Assembly: GCA_009917545.1 (NCBI GenBank)
Contig: QZDW01000002.1
Span: 124,001 to 188,000, forward strand
DNA length: 64,000 bases
Direction: 5' to 3'
Source of the DNA: a bacterium 1XD42-76
Lineage (GTDB): Bacteria; Bacillota; Clostridia; Lachnospirales; Lachnospiraceae
Made by a program: the position numbers and the translations under genes. The notes under the pieces are model-generated. The model was not told where the DNA came from and did no database searches. It saw only the letters and a list, made by a program, of their open reading frames with translations. Each line of letters opens with the position of its first letter. Within the stretch, counting starts at the first letter, position 1. Below, in pieces: positions 49,243 to 57,687 of the stretch.

Positions 49243-49352
49243 TAAACCTTCATGTGCCCGGCCAGCGGATGCATCACCGTCCCATGAAAGGCCAGCGGGC
49301 GCACTTGGTATCCCTGAATTCAGATCGCCTGACGGCGATGAAACTTTTAAAG
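49243..49352. repeat. About 110-bp intergenic repeat, diverged copy
   Basis: Starts TAAACCTTCATG, contains GGTATCCCTGAATTCAGATC and GCCTGACGGCGATG, ends near ACTTTTAAAG. It matches the two tandem copies at 53347-53561 over its whole length with scattered changes. The part GATCGCCTGACGGCGATG is a hairpin. No coding capacity. Confidence 0.7.
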
Positions 49353-49362
49353 TAACATAAAT

Positions 49363-49403
49363 AAAGGCGTTGCAGAATCATTTTGTGGTTCTGTAACGCC
49401 TTT
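49363..49403. terminator. Bidirectional terminator
   Basis: AAAGGCGTTGCAGAA pairs with TTCTGTAACGCCTTT, followed by TTTTTTC on +. It lies between the converging ends of the secreted-protein gene and the AI-2E-type gene. Confidence 0.85.
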
Positions 49404-49429
49404 TTTCTTTTATGCTCTTCTTTCTGCCC

Positions 49430-50494
49430 TCACTTGTCCTCCTCTCTTCGCAGGCGGTCGAGCTCACTGATGAGAAGTCTGACATTATCAATCATGGAAT
49501 CGAACATCCCGTACTGATACAGCCTGATAAAGACAAGTCCTACTGGTACGGCGAGAATCATTCCAGCCAGTCCCCTGAATTTAAAGCCAATATACAAAAA
49601 AAACAAAGTCGCAAGCGGCGAGAGTCCCATACTGTCACCAACAATTTTGGGCTGAATGATCTGACGGACAACCTGCGATACCACATAGATAATGATCAGA
49701 CCAAATGCATAGGCGTATTCTCCCGTAAACAGCTTCACAACTGCCCAGGGAATCAGGGCCGTTCCTGTCCCAAACATAGGAAGAAAATCGAGTACCGCGA
49801 TACCGACTGCGAGGAAAACGGCATACTTAACACCAAGAAACAGGAATCCGGCCAGCAGGATTACAGCCACCACAAACATAATCTTAAACTGTGCCATAAA
49901 ATAGCCGCCGATCATTGCCTTAAGATCTTTTTTAAACCGCGTTCCATACTGTTTGACCGACAAGGGCAGACATCTTGTCAGAAAGGCCGTGATCCTGTCA
50001 TGCTCTGTGAGAAACAGATAAGAGGAAACCAGCACGACAATCACATTCACAAACATCTCCGGTATCGTCCGTGCCACTGCCCCGCCTGCTGACGCAGCAC
50101 CTGACTGGAAAAGGTTGCCCAGAAATGCCGTCAGATTCCCCAGACCGGCCTCAAAGGTGTCTTCCATATCAGAGGGAATAAAGGCAAACAAATGAGAGGC
50201 CTCCTGGTAAGCGTTCCCCACCTCAACCTGTATCAGCTCGAACAGCTCCGGCAGGGCCTGAATAAATCCGGACATCTCACGCAAAAGCCAGACAATCAGA
50301 AAATACAGCCCGGCTGTCACAAGTCCCAGAACACCTACGATAAGAACGATTGAACTGTGCTTTCTTACGATCTTTACTCTCTTTTCAAGAAAACGTACCA
50401 ACGGATTGGCGATCATCGCAATCACCCAGCCGATTACAAAAGGGAAAAAAAATCCCAGCAGGCGCAGCCCACACCAGACTACTGCCCACACCAT
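49430..50494 (-). CDS. AI-2E family (YtvI-like) membrane protein, start unclear
   Basis: At least 354 residues, about eight membrane segments. The family is known for AI-2 export (TqsA) and for YtvI in sporulation; typical parts are FPFVIGWVIAMIANPLVRFL, GVKYAVFLAVGIAVLDFLPM and GDSMGLSPLATLFFLYIGFK. The first ATG (50494) has no ribosome binding site and lies inside the first membrane helix. The frame stays open to 50557 and encodes a natural N-terminus (KKYVRILLNILWPVV), but contains no ATG, GTG or TTG; an ATT at 50542 with AGAGGA about 10 bases before it is the best candidate. Role not settled. Confidence 0.75.
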   Translation of the reverse strand: MVWAVVWCGLRLLGFFFPFVIGWVIAMIANPLVRFLEKRVKIVRKHSSIVLIVGVLGLVTAGLYFLIVWLLREMSGFIQALPELFELIQVEVGNAYQEASHLFAFIPSDMEDTFEAGLGNLTAFLGNLFQSGAASAGGAVARTIPEMFVNVIVVLVSSYLFLTEHDRITAFLTRCLPLSVKQYGTRFKKDLKAMIGGYFMAQFKIMFVVAVILLAGFLFLGVKYAVFLAVGIAVLDFLPMFGTGTALIPWAVVKLFTGEYAYAFGLIIIYVVSQVVRQIIQPKIVGDSMGLSPLATLFFLYIGFKFRGLAGMILAVPVGLVFIRLYQYGMFDSMIDNVRLLISELDRLRREEDK

Positions 50495-50574
50495 AACTAC
50501 AGGCCATAAAATATTTAACAGAATCCTTACATACTTTTTAATGACAAATCGGTCCTCTCAATCATACATTTTTC

Positions 50575-51774
50575 TTAGCGCGACAGCCCGTATTCCTCGG
50601 CGAGCGCACGGAACGCGGGAAGGGAACGTTCAATCTGCTCATAGGATACACAATAGGCAATCCTCACATAGCCCGGACAGGCAAAAGAACTCCCCGGCAC
50701 GAACAGCACATGATGTCTTTTCGCCGCCTCACAGAATTCTTTCTCATCTGCTGTCGGAGACTTCACAAAGAGATAGAAGGCCCCGTCAGGTTTTGCACAG
50801 GTAAAGCCATACTCGGTAAGTCTGGAATAGATCAGATTCCGGTTTTTCTCGTAAGTCTCGAGATCTACGGAAATGCCCCGCTCAATACAGCGCTTTAAAA
50901 CCTTCTGAATCAGTGAGGGCGCATTGACGCAGCCAAGTACACGGTTAGCGATCGTAGCCGCTGTTATAAGTTCCCCACTGTGCTCCACCTCATCCGGAAT
51001 CACCAGATAACCGATTCGTTCTCCCGGTACGGAAAGCGATTTACTGTAAGAATATGCAACAACCGTATTGTGGTAATACTTTGTCACAAAAGGAACCTCC
51101 ACACCACCGTATGCCAGCTCCCGATACGGTTCATCCGATACAAGGACGATTGATGTGCCAAATTCCTGTTCTTTCTCTCTCATGATATCTGCCAGAGCCT
51201 GGATCACTTCCTCCGGGTAAACGACACCTGTCGGATTGTTGGGATTATTGATAATAACTGCCTTTGTTTTACCGTTAATTTTTTCCCGGAACTCTTCAAG
51301 ATCCAGCATAAAAGTCTCTGTATTTGGCGAGATCTCGACGATTCTTCCGTCATAATTCCTGACATACCCGCCGTATTCTACAAAATACGGCGCAAACACG
51401 ATCACTTCGTCTCCCGGATTCAGAATACTCTTAAAAATCACATTCAGGCCGCTCGCTGCTCCGACCGTCATAAGAATATTCCGGGCAGAAAATGCAGTGC
51501 CAAAGCGTTTATTCAGCGATCCGGCAACCGTCTCCCGCACATCTTCAAAGCCGGCGTTACTCATATATCCGTGAAGTACATTAAAGTCCTCCTCATCTAT
51601 GATCTCCCGGATTGCTTCGTTTACTTCCGGTACAGGTACATTAGGGTTCCCCAGACTAAAATCATAGACATTTTCCCGGCCGTAGATTGCAGCCAGTCGT
51701 TTCCCTTCCTCAAACATGGCACGGATTGCCGAATTGTTTTCCATATACGGTCTCATTCTTTCTGATACCATCAT
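50575..51774 (-). CDS. Pyridoxal-phosphate-dependent aminotransferase (aspartate aminotransferase fold type I)
   Basis: 400 residues from ATG 51774 (GGAGG six bases before it); a longer frame to 51855 has no site. The PLP lysine is in VVAYSYSKSLSVPGERIGYL, the cofactor-binding Asn and Asp/Tyr are in IINNPNNPTGVVYPEE and VLVSDEPYRELAYGG, and the final Arg that holds the substrate carboxylate is in CPGYVRIAYCV. The N-terminal SERMRPYMENNSAIRAMFEE and the YDFSLGNPNVPVP segment are typical for this clade of Firmicutes. The amino acid used is not predictable. It lies just before the AI-2E-type gene. Confidence 0.9.
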   Translation of the reverse strand: MMVSERMRPYMENNSAIRAMFEEGKRLAAIYGRENVYDFSLGNPNVPVPEVNEAIREIIDEEDFNVLHGYMSNAGFEDVRETVAGSLNKRFGTAFSARNILMTVGAASGLNVIFKSILNPGDEVIVFAPYFVEYGGYVRNYDGRIVEISPNTETFMLDLEEFREKINGKTKAVIINNPNNPTGVVYPEEVIQALADIMREKEQEFGTSIVLVSDEPYRELAYGGVEVPFVTKYYHNTVVAYSYSKSLSVPGERIGYLVIPDEVEHSGELITAATIANRVLGCVNAPSLIQKVLKRCIERGISVDLETYEKNRNLIYSRLTEYGFTCAKPDGAFYLFVKSPTADEKEFCEAAKRHHVLFVPGSSFACPGYVRIAYCVSYEQIERSLPAFRALAEEYGLSR

Positions 51775-51998
51775 TGTTCTCCTCCATTTTATTTTACATA
51801 CACCTGCCGCAGCATACCCGATACAATTTGTCAAAAACATCCCCGCGCAGCTCAATGAAGCACCTCCACGGGGCAGGACAAAGTATTTTCATACAACCGC
51901 AGGACATCCTCATGTAACCGTTTGCGTGACCGGACAATACATCACTGCACAATCTCCGGAAGGATTCCCCGTACACCCGGTTAGACGTGTCTGCAGCC

Positions 51999-53342
51999 TC
52001 ACGATCTCTGAATCACTGCCCTGCGGCGTTTATTCCATTCTGCAAAAAGCATAACCGTCCCCGTCACGGCAAAGTAAAACCAGGTCGTCGGGTTCGAATA
52101 CCAGGTTGTAAAAAATGAGAGCATAAGATACATCACCGCCTGAGCATAGAACAGCTGCCAGAGCGGATTCTCTGAATCATGTGCTCTCTGAGAAAGCCAC
52201 GCGGACACGCCTCCCAGCACACATGCGAAGAAAAAGACTCCCACAATTCCAAAATCATAGTAGGCATCATAGAATAAGGTCACTGTCGTCAGCTCTTCCT
52301 TCGTCGTATAGATCGGATATGCTGCCAGCTCAGGTCTTAAAAATTTGAGCCCGGTCAGCGCCCAAAGGGGAAACAGTCCCTTCACTCCCAAGGTATAGCG
52401 CGGCAGCTCCTTCACCAGACAATTAAAATTGTCATAGTTGTTGGCAATGTACATATAGGGCTGCGTGATAAAGATCGGCATAGCCTCATATTTCATCTCG
52501 AAAATGCCGTTCAGGTAGGCGATATCATGGCTCCTGGCAATCGTCAAAATAATGTAAAGAGGCAGCAGACACAGCACTGCACCGGCCAGGTAACGTATCT
52601 TCTGCCTGCCGCTCACCTGCATATATGTGATTACTGCCAAAAGCACGGCAAAAATAAGCTGAAATCGGGACACACACAGGATCGGAATCGCAAGCGAGAT
52701 ACTGACAAGACCCACTGCCACACGCTTCCTTGTAAGTGTCAGCCTGCTTTTCTCTTTAAAAAGCAGAACAGCGAATGAAGGGCTCAGGACACAGGACACG
52801 GTAAAGTAGTGTACACCGGAAATGTGAAAATGAGAATAGGCATGTGGTACCCCCCGCACCAAAAACGGGATATACCCCAAAACAGCCGCCTCTAAAAGAA
52901 AGGCTGCCAGAGAGACACCTGTTACCAGGAAAAGCGCCATAAAAAGGCTGTCCGCATCACTCGTCCCGGCATTCTGCATCAGGGTCTGCCTGGCCTCTTT
53001 CCATCCCCTCCAAACCCTTTTATGTCTCGTGTTTTTCCCTGACAGACGCTTGGCCGTCATCCCGTATATGGTCCAGAAAGCGGTAAAGGCTACAAAGAAG
53101 CAGGCCCATGTCTCAGGCTCCCAGTCCGTCTGCAGACGACTGAGCTTCAGACAGGACACCCCCTGTCCCCCTACCCAGAAAAGGGAGAATACGGCCCGCA
53201 TATGGAGCAGATTTCCGCTCTTTTTATAATCGTAAACATACAGCCCCAGGGCAGCAGCCATAATCACTGCCCCTGACATATAGTAATGGGCGCTGGATGC
53301 AAAAAACATACCGGCGCCATAACAGATAAGATACAGTAACAT
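51999..53342 (-). CDS. Probable O-antigen/oligosaccharide repeat-unit polymerase
   Basis: 447 residues with about 12 membrane segments, no soluble domain. Features of Wzy-like proteins are a long loop in the second half (about residues 270-345; KYEAMPIFITQPYMYIANNY and PRYTLGVKGLFPLWALTGLK) and segments ending with LMLSFFTTWYSNPTTWFYF. Such proteins join polysaccharide repeat units outside the membrane. No other polysaccharide genes are adjacent, and the family is weakly conserved, so the call is moderate. The ribosome binding site is weak (AGGAA) and abuts the 53347 repeat. Confidence 0.6.
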   Translation of the reverse strand: MLLYLICYGAGMFFASSAHYYMSGAVIMAAALGLYVYDYKKSGNLLHMRAVFSLFWVGGQGVSCLKLSRLQTDWEPETWACFFVAFTAFWTIYGMTAKRLSGKNTRHKRVWRGWKEARQTLMQNAGTSDADSLFMALFLVTGVSLAAFLLEAAVLGYIPFLVRGVPHAYSHFHISGVHYFTVSCVLSPSFAVLLFKEKSRLTLTRKRVAVGLVSISLAIPILCVSRFQLIFAVLLAVITYMQVSGRQKIRYLAGAVLCLLPLYIILTIARSHDIAYLNGIFEMKYEAMPIFITQPYMYIANNYDNFNCLVKELPRYTLGVKGLFPLWALTGLKFLRPELAAYPIYTTKEELTTVTLFYDAYYDFGIVGVFFFACVLGGVSAWLSQRAHDSENPLWQLFYAQAVMYLMLSFFTTWYSNPTTWFYFAVTGTVMLFAEWNKRRRAVIQRS

Positions 53343-53346
53343 TTCC

Positions 53347-53452
53347 TAAACCTTCATGCGCCCATAAGTGAGCGCGCTACCATGAATGAAAGTTGTCCAG
53401 GCGCATTGGGCATCCCTGAACTTAGATCGCCTGCGGCGATGAACTTTCATAG
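53347..53452. repeat. About 108-bp repeat, tandem copy A
   Basis: 106 bases, starting TAAACCTTCATGCGCC and ending GAACTTTCATAG, directly followed by copy B. Shared blocks include CCATGAATGAAAG, CAGGCGCATTGGGCATCCCT, and a small palindrome (GATCGCCTGCGGCGATG). Intergenic, between the polymerase and HPr genes. Confidence 0.85.
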
Positions 53453-53561
53453 TAAACCTTCATGCGCCACACAAGTAAGCGCACCACCATGAATGAAAGC
53501 AATTCAGGCGCATTGGGCATCCCTGAATCTATGCCGCCTGACGGCAGCGAGACTTTCATAG
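53453..53561. repeat. About 108-bp repeat, tandem copy B
   Basis: 109 bases, same start and end as copy A; it ends four bases before the HPr stop codon. The palindromic part is GCCGCCTGACGGCAGC. Together with copy A and the copy at 49243 it forms a small family in this window. Confidence 0.85.
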
Positions 53562-53564
53562 TAA

Positions 53565-53828
53565 TTATTCTCCAAGCCCGCTCTCAATCAACGCGACAAC
53601 TCCGCGCATCGCCTCATCCTCGTCTGCACCATCGCAGACAAGCTCAATCTCATCCCCGCTCTTGATACAGGCCCCTAATACACTGAGAACACTTTTTGCA
53701 TTCACCACTGAGTCTCCAAACAGAAATCTGATGGACGACTGATATCTCAGGGCCTCCCTGCACAGAAGCCCTGCCGGCCTCAAATGCAGGCCGGTAGGGT
53801 TTTTCACTCTCACGAATTGCTTTACCAT
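53565..53828 (-). CDS. HPr-family phosphocarrier protein
   Basis: 87 residues. The phospho-accepting His is in NPTGLHLRPAGLLC and the HPr-kinase Ser in NAKSVLSVLGACIKSGDEIE, so both regulatory sites exist. HPr passes phosphate from enzyme I to sugar permeases and, as Ser-P form, controls catabolite repression. No PTS genes are adjacent. GGAG seven bases before the ATG. It lies 60 bases after CdaR and may be read with it. Confidence 0.9.
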   Translation of the reverse strand: MVKQFVRVKNPTGLHLRPAGLLCREALRYQSSIRFLFGDSVVNAKSVLSVLGACIKSGDEIELVCDGADEDEAMRGVVALIESGLGE

Positions 53829-53888
53829 ATTGTAACTCCGCTCGCCCGGACGGTTGTCCGACGAGATTTCCTGAATTCCTTAGACCGC

Positions 53889-55331
53889 CTATTCTTCCGT
53901 GCTTTCCTCAGAAGAAGAATCCTCTGTTTCTTCCGCTGACTCCCCTGTTTCTTCCTCAGAGGCTTTCGTTTCCTCCTGACTGTGTGCGACAGATGTCGCT
54001 GACACGGCAATTCCCGTACCCGGGCCGCCAGGGCCGCTGTCAGAAGTGATATTCCCTCCATCCTCCGAATCATCATCCTGGCTCTCTGACTCATCAGGAA
54101 TCCGCAGTACATGAATCGTACACGGTGAGATCGACATTATCTCATAAGCCGCTTCCAGGGAAAGTGCAGGATATGCCTCATGCCGCCCTTCTGTCATTTC
54201 CGAGACATCAATTGTGACGTCATTGGAATCAAGCGTCAGGCTGTCGAGCTCCTCTGCCAGTGCGCGGACACGTATGTTCAGCTCGTCCGGCTCTGCCCGG
54301 TAAATATATGTCTCGTCCTCTCCTGTATAGCAGGCGTCATTCACTTCCACGGTAAAGATGCGCTCCGCCAGTTTTTCCACAGTCAGGGTAATATGGATCT
54401 CATGGCTTCCCTGGCCTGCAAGCGATATCTCAGGCGGGATATAGTCATCCAGATTTACGGTCCGCACGACATTTGCCGACGCTCCCGAGACATTCAATAC
54501 CTCTCCCGGTATGATGATCGTATGGAGACCGGCAAGGGCAGATTTGAGTCCTACTACCGGAACACTGCGCACATCACATACCACGCCTGTGAAGCGATAT
54601 CCGCTGGCTGCCTCTCCCGATACCTGGAAATCCAGTGTCAGGCTCTTCACCTTCAGTACCGGTACATGGTATGTGACTTCCTCACAATCGCTCACAATAC
54701 GTTCACTAAGCTGAATCTTATTTCCGTTCGCATCATAATACTGCGGCCTTGCCGTTCCCTCCAGATCAGCCGATGCACCTTCCATATCAATCTCAACCCC
54801 GACAGAACTGATCCCTCCGATCAGAGACTCGGGACCCTCCACATAAAGCCATTTCGGTGTAATTGTAACCTCACCCAGTTCATGTCCATCCTCAAGCGTC
54901 CCTGCCGTCCGCACCTCGATCTCAAAAGGCTTTCTCTGCAGGGGTTCTGTCTTGATTTTTATGACTGAAGTCCGGCTCGTGGGACTTGATACAAGGTACT
55001 CCGCATGGTTCAGAGTTTCTACCTTGATAGGAATCGCGCCTGAAACAGACCAGAGCTCCGTCATATCCGCATAAGCCCTGAAATCTGAGGGACGGATCCT
55101 GTGCGCATTCGTCGTCTTTACCTCATAGCTTACCGTAGCCGTCCTTTTACTCGCAATCTCATATGTCAGATTGTTCTCTGTCAGGATTTCGGCATTCTCG
55201 ATCTCCACCGGAACCTCCACTGTAACTGTCATGATCGGATCGGCAACATTTACGACCCCCAGCCAGAAAAGAAACGCGCAGAGAAGCGACAGAAGCTTAA
55301 GGCCCCAGCGCCTATTCCGTTTTTCCTTCAT
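53889..55331 (-). CDS. cdaR: YbbR-domain regulator of diadenylate cyclase (CdaR)
   Basis: 480 residues. An N-terminal membrane anchor (LKLLSLLCAFLFWLGVVNVA) is followed by about four YbbR repeats outside the membrane (for example VTVEVPVEIENAEILTENNL at residues 36-55) and an acidic Ser/Glu-rich tail with many SEE-type residues (about 420-480). CdaR binds and regulates CdaA. It overlaps cdaA by 20 bases, so they are translated together. The tail is longer and more acidic than in B. subtilis. Confidence 0.9.
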   Translation of the reverse strand: MKEKRNRRWGLKLLSLLCAFLFWLGVVNVADPIMTVTVEVPVEIENAEILTENNLTYEIASKRTATVSYEVKTTNAHRIRPSDFRAYADMTELWSVSGAIPIKVETLNHAEYLVSSPTSRTSVIKIKTEPLQRKPFEIEVRTAGTLEDGHELGEVTITPKWLYVEGPESLIGGISSVGVEIDMEGASADLEGTARPQYYDANGNKIQLSERIVSDCEEVTYHVPVLKVKSLTLDFQVSGEAASGYRFTGVVCDVRSVPVVGLKSALAGLHTIIIPGEVLNVSGASANVVRTVNLDDYIPPEISLAGQGSHEIHITLTVEKLAERIFTVEVNDACYTGEDETYIYRAEPDELNIRVRALAEELDSLTLDSNDVTIDVSEMTEGRHEAYPALSLEAAYEIMSISPCTIHVLRIPDESESQDDDSEDGGNITSDSGPGGPGTGIAVSATSVAHSQEETKASEEETGESAEETEDSSSEESTEE

Positions 55332-56181
55332 TTTTATTTCTTCCCTTCCATAACCGGAACCGCCCCGTATTTGCCTCTTCCTTTTTCTCGATCGTCAGAG
55401 CCTTCCGTAAAACCTCCGGATCATTCATCCTTGTAAGCTTGCCGCCTGAAGCCAGCGTAACACGTCCGGTCTCTTCTGATACGATAACAGTCAGACTGTC
55501 TGAATTCTCACTGATTCCCAGCGCTGCCCGGTGCCGTGTCCCAAGATCCTTACTGATACTTAAGTTATTTGACAGAGGAAGGTAACAGGTCGCTGCTGTC
55601 ACCCGGTTCCCCCGGACTACCACTGCCCCGTCGTGCAGAGGCGTATTATGTTCAAAAATATTAATCAGGAGCTGGCTCGTGACGATACCGTCCACTGCGA
55701 TTCCTGTCCCCTCAATCTCATGAAGCGGCGTCTCCCTCTCGATTACAATCAGAGCACCTGTCTTTACCTTCCCCATTTCATAGGCAGCCCTGACAATCTC
55801 ATCCACTGTTTTCTCTGAATAATCCTCTGACAAATGAGTCGTATCCGGCAAAAACAGGCTCGTGAGGATATTCCGGCTCCCCAGCTGTTCGAGCGCTTTA
55901 CGTAACTCTGGCTGAAAGATAATAATCAACGCGATCAGAGCAAGCTGGCCCATATGATTTATGATCCAAGTGATCGTCGTTAAATGGAGCAGATACGCAC
56001 TCAGATAAAACACAAGGATAATCAGGCCGCCTCTAAGAAGCACCCAGGCCCTCGTATTCTGCACCCACAGTAAAATCTCATAAATCAGAAATGAGAGGAT
56101 CAGGATCTCAAACAGGTTTGTAAGCGTAATTTTGGGGATAAATGCAAACCAGGCGTAGATACGCCCAAGAAATTCTGTCAT
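55312..56181 (-). CDS. cdaA: Diadenylate cyclase CdaA (c-di-AMP synthase)
   Basis: 289 residues: three N-terminal membrane helices (about 15-90), then the DAC domain. The catalytic motifs are intact: DGA in NTPLHDGAVVVRGNRVTAAT and RHR in LGTRHRAALGISENSDS. It makes c-di-AMP from two ATP; c-di-AMP controls potassium, osmolyte transport and cell-wall balance. It starts 26 bases after the membrane-protein gene and is coupled to cdaR. The usual third gene glmM is not next to it. Confidence 0.96.
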   Translation of the reverse strand: MTEFLGRIYAWFAFIPKITLTNLFEILILSFLIYEILLWVQNTRAWVLLRGGLIILVFYLSAYLLHLTTITWIINHMGQLALIALIIIFQPELRKALEQLGSRNILTSLFLPDTTHLSEDYSEKTVDEIVRAAYEMGKVKTGALIVIERETPLHEIEGTGIAVDGIVTSQLLINIFEHNTPLHDGAVVVRGNRVTAATCYLPLSNNLSISKDLGTRHRAALGISENSDSLTVIVSEETGRVTLASGGKLTRMNDPEVLRKALTIEKKEEANTGRFRLWKGRNKNEGKTE

Positions 56182-56207
56182 ATTCTCACCTTTGCCCTAC
56201 TGTTTTC

Positions 56208-57170
56208 TTATGATCCATTGTTTTTCTCATGCCGTACCGCCGTTTTCCTCGAATAGATCCGGTGTACTTTGACATCCGGAGCGGAAACCGCAATCTTCGG
56301 TACAGCTTTTACATAGTAATAATAGTCGTCGTCCTCATACTGCAGATATTCCGTTCGAGAATAATCGACAGCAAACACAAAAAACTGATAAATTAACGCC
56401 AGTATCACCGATACGATTACCCCGACCACCATCGGCTGTACGGAAACCGGCAGGTTATAATTATAGTCGCCGATAAAAATCACTGCCAGCTCAATCGTCA
56501 CACCGGCTATGATCGCGATGGACCATGAAAAATCCACGGAAAGATTGCGTATCAGGTAAACAATCAGAATCGCTGCCGCAAAGGCGGCGATCATTACCCA
56601 CATCAATTCATTACCAAAAATATTCCTGACAATCTGCATAAAACGCTCGGCTGCCTCCGCCATCGTTCCCCCGGTCAGCACCCCTGCGTTCTGCTTCATA
56701 TACATGATAATATAGTATATGCAGATACCGCAGCTTACGGGAATGATAGAAACAAGACTTCCTGAAAGCCCCACAAGAAGTGGAACCACGTAGGGAATGC
56801 GGAAGAAAAAGGCCATCGGCACGAGCAGGAGCAGATATCCGTCGCCGGGGCGAAAGCCGTAGTAGAGTACAATCACAAGCAGCATAAACACCAGGATGAT
56901 GAGAGCTACCTCCATAGAGACTCCGAATACGTGAGCAATCATAAAACAGCCTGCCAGAAAAGCAGTCGTCCCACTGGGAAGAAAGGATGCCAAAAGTCCC
57001 ATTACAACCGGTATCAGAGGGTTTTTGAAGCGCTCCATAAAGCCAATATTGGAATTAATCAGATAAAATGTCAAATAGCCCACCGCAAACTTCACCAACG
57101 CAACCAGATAAATATTGAATTTCGCGTAAAACTGCTTCAGCTTTTCTTTAAAAACCAGTAGTGCCATCAT
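56208..57170 (-). CDS. Unknown polytopic membrane protein of the cdaA operon
   Basis: 320 residues, about nine membrane helices, and a cytosolic tail of about 55 residues with an unusual acidic/tyrosine run (EYLQYEDDDYYYYVKAVPK) and a basic end (KVHRIYSRKTAVRHEK). It lies between a small membrane protein (overlap 4 bases) and cdaA (26 bases), in the same direction. The run Met-Met at the start leaves two start choices. I do not recognise a family. It may be a partner of the c-di-AMP module or of wall synthesis. Confidence 0.6.
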   Translation of the reverse strand: MMALLVFKEKLKQFYAKFNIYLVALVKFAVGYLTFYLINSNIGFMERFKNPLIPVVMGLLASFLPSGTTAFLAGCFMIAHVFGVSMEVALIILVFMLLVIVLYYGFRPGDGYLLLLVPMAFFFRIPYVVPLLVGLSGSLVSIIPVSCGICIYYIIMYMKQNAGVLTGGTMAEAAERFMQIVRNIFGNELMWVMIAAFAAAILIVYLIRNLSVDFSWSIAIIAGVTIELAVIFIGDYNYNLPVSVQPMVVGVIVSVILALIYQFFVFAVDYSRTEYLQYEDDDYYYYVKAVPKIAVSAPDVKVHRIYSRKTAVRHEKNNGS

Positions 57171-57592
57171 TGATGTTTTCCCCCCTCACTCTCCTTCTGC
57201 CCGGACTGGTTCTCATACTTTTTCGCCAGTCTGTGCAGCTTGGCCTGGTAGATTTTCATGCCCTTGGCAGCAGCGGCATAACGCCTGGCATAGACAATCC
57301 ACGTGATTGCCAGATAGACCAAAAGCCCCAGTACATAATAAAAGCCAATATCCTTTGCCATCTGAAGAAGCTTCTCAATATCCAATGTATTGAGAATCTC
57401 TTCGATGCTGTACAGAAGCCACAGTCCCAGACAGACCACGCAGCTGAAGGTATAGGAAAGGAAGGCACGTATCATGTGGCCGCTGACGTAATCGCCCTTA
57501 AAATAACGGTTCACAGGGAATACATCCTTTTCCGCCCTTTTTTCGAACATGGCAAGTCCCGTCATAAGCCTGATTTTTTCTTCGTTAAGCAT
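57167..57592 (-). CDS. Small membrane protein of the cdaA operon
   Basis: 141 residues from ATG 57592 (GAGAGAGG before it); a longer frame to 57649 has no site. Two membrane helices (about 47-67 and 87-107; SCVVCLGLWLLYSIEEIL and YVLGLLVYLAITWIVYARR) with charged ends (LHRLAKKYENQSGQKESEGG). It overlaps the next gene by four bases, so both are made together. Family unknown, conserved looking. Confidence 0.6.
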   Translation of the reverse strand: MLNEEKIRLMTGLAMFEKRAEKDVFPVNRYFKGDYVSGHMIRAFLSYTFSCVVCLGLWLLYSIEEILNTLDIEKLLQMAKDIGFYYVLGLLVYLAITWIVYARRYAAAAKGMKIYQAKLHRLAKKYENQSGQKESEGGKHQ

Positions 57593-57687
57593 AAGACCTC
57601 TCTCTCTGCCGACTTCTCCTGCACACGCCCTTTGGCATGGCAGATGCATAGTATCATAACATACTTTTCTGCCTTTGGCGAGTTGAT

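Noticed and set aside
54180-54968. 262-codon open frame on + opposite cdaR
   Set aside because: Antisense to CdaR with no family signal; composition fits a shadow.
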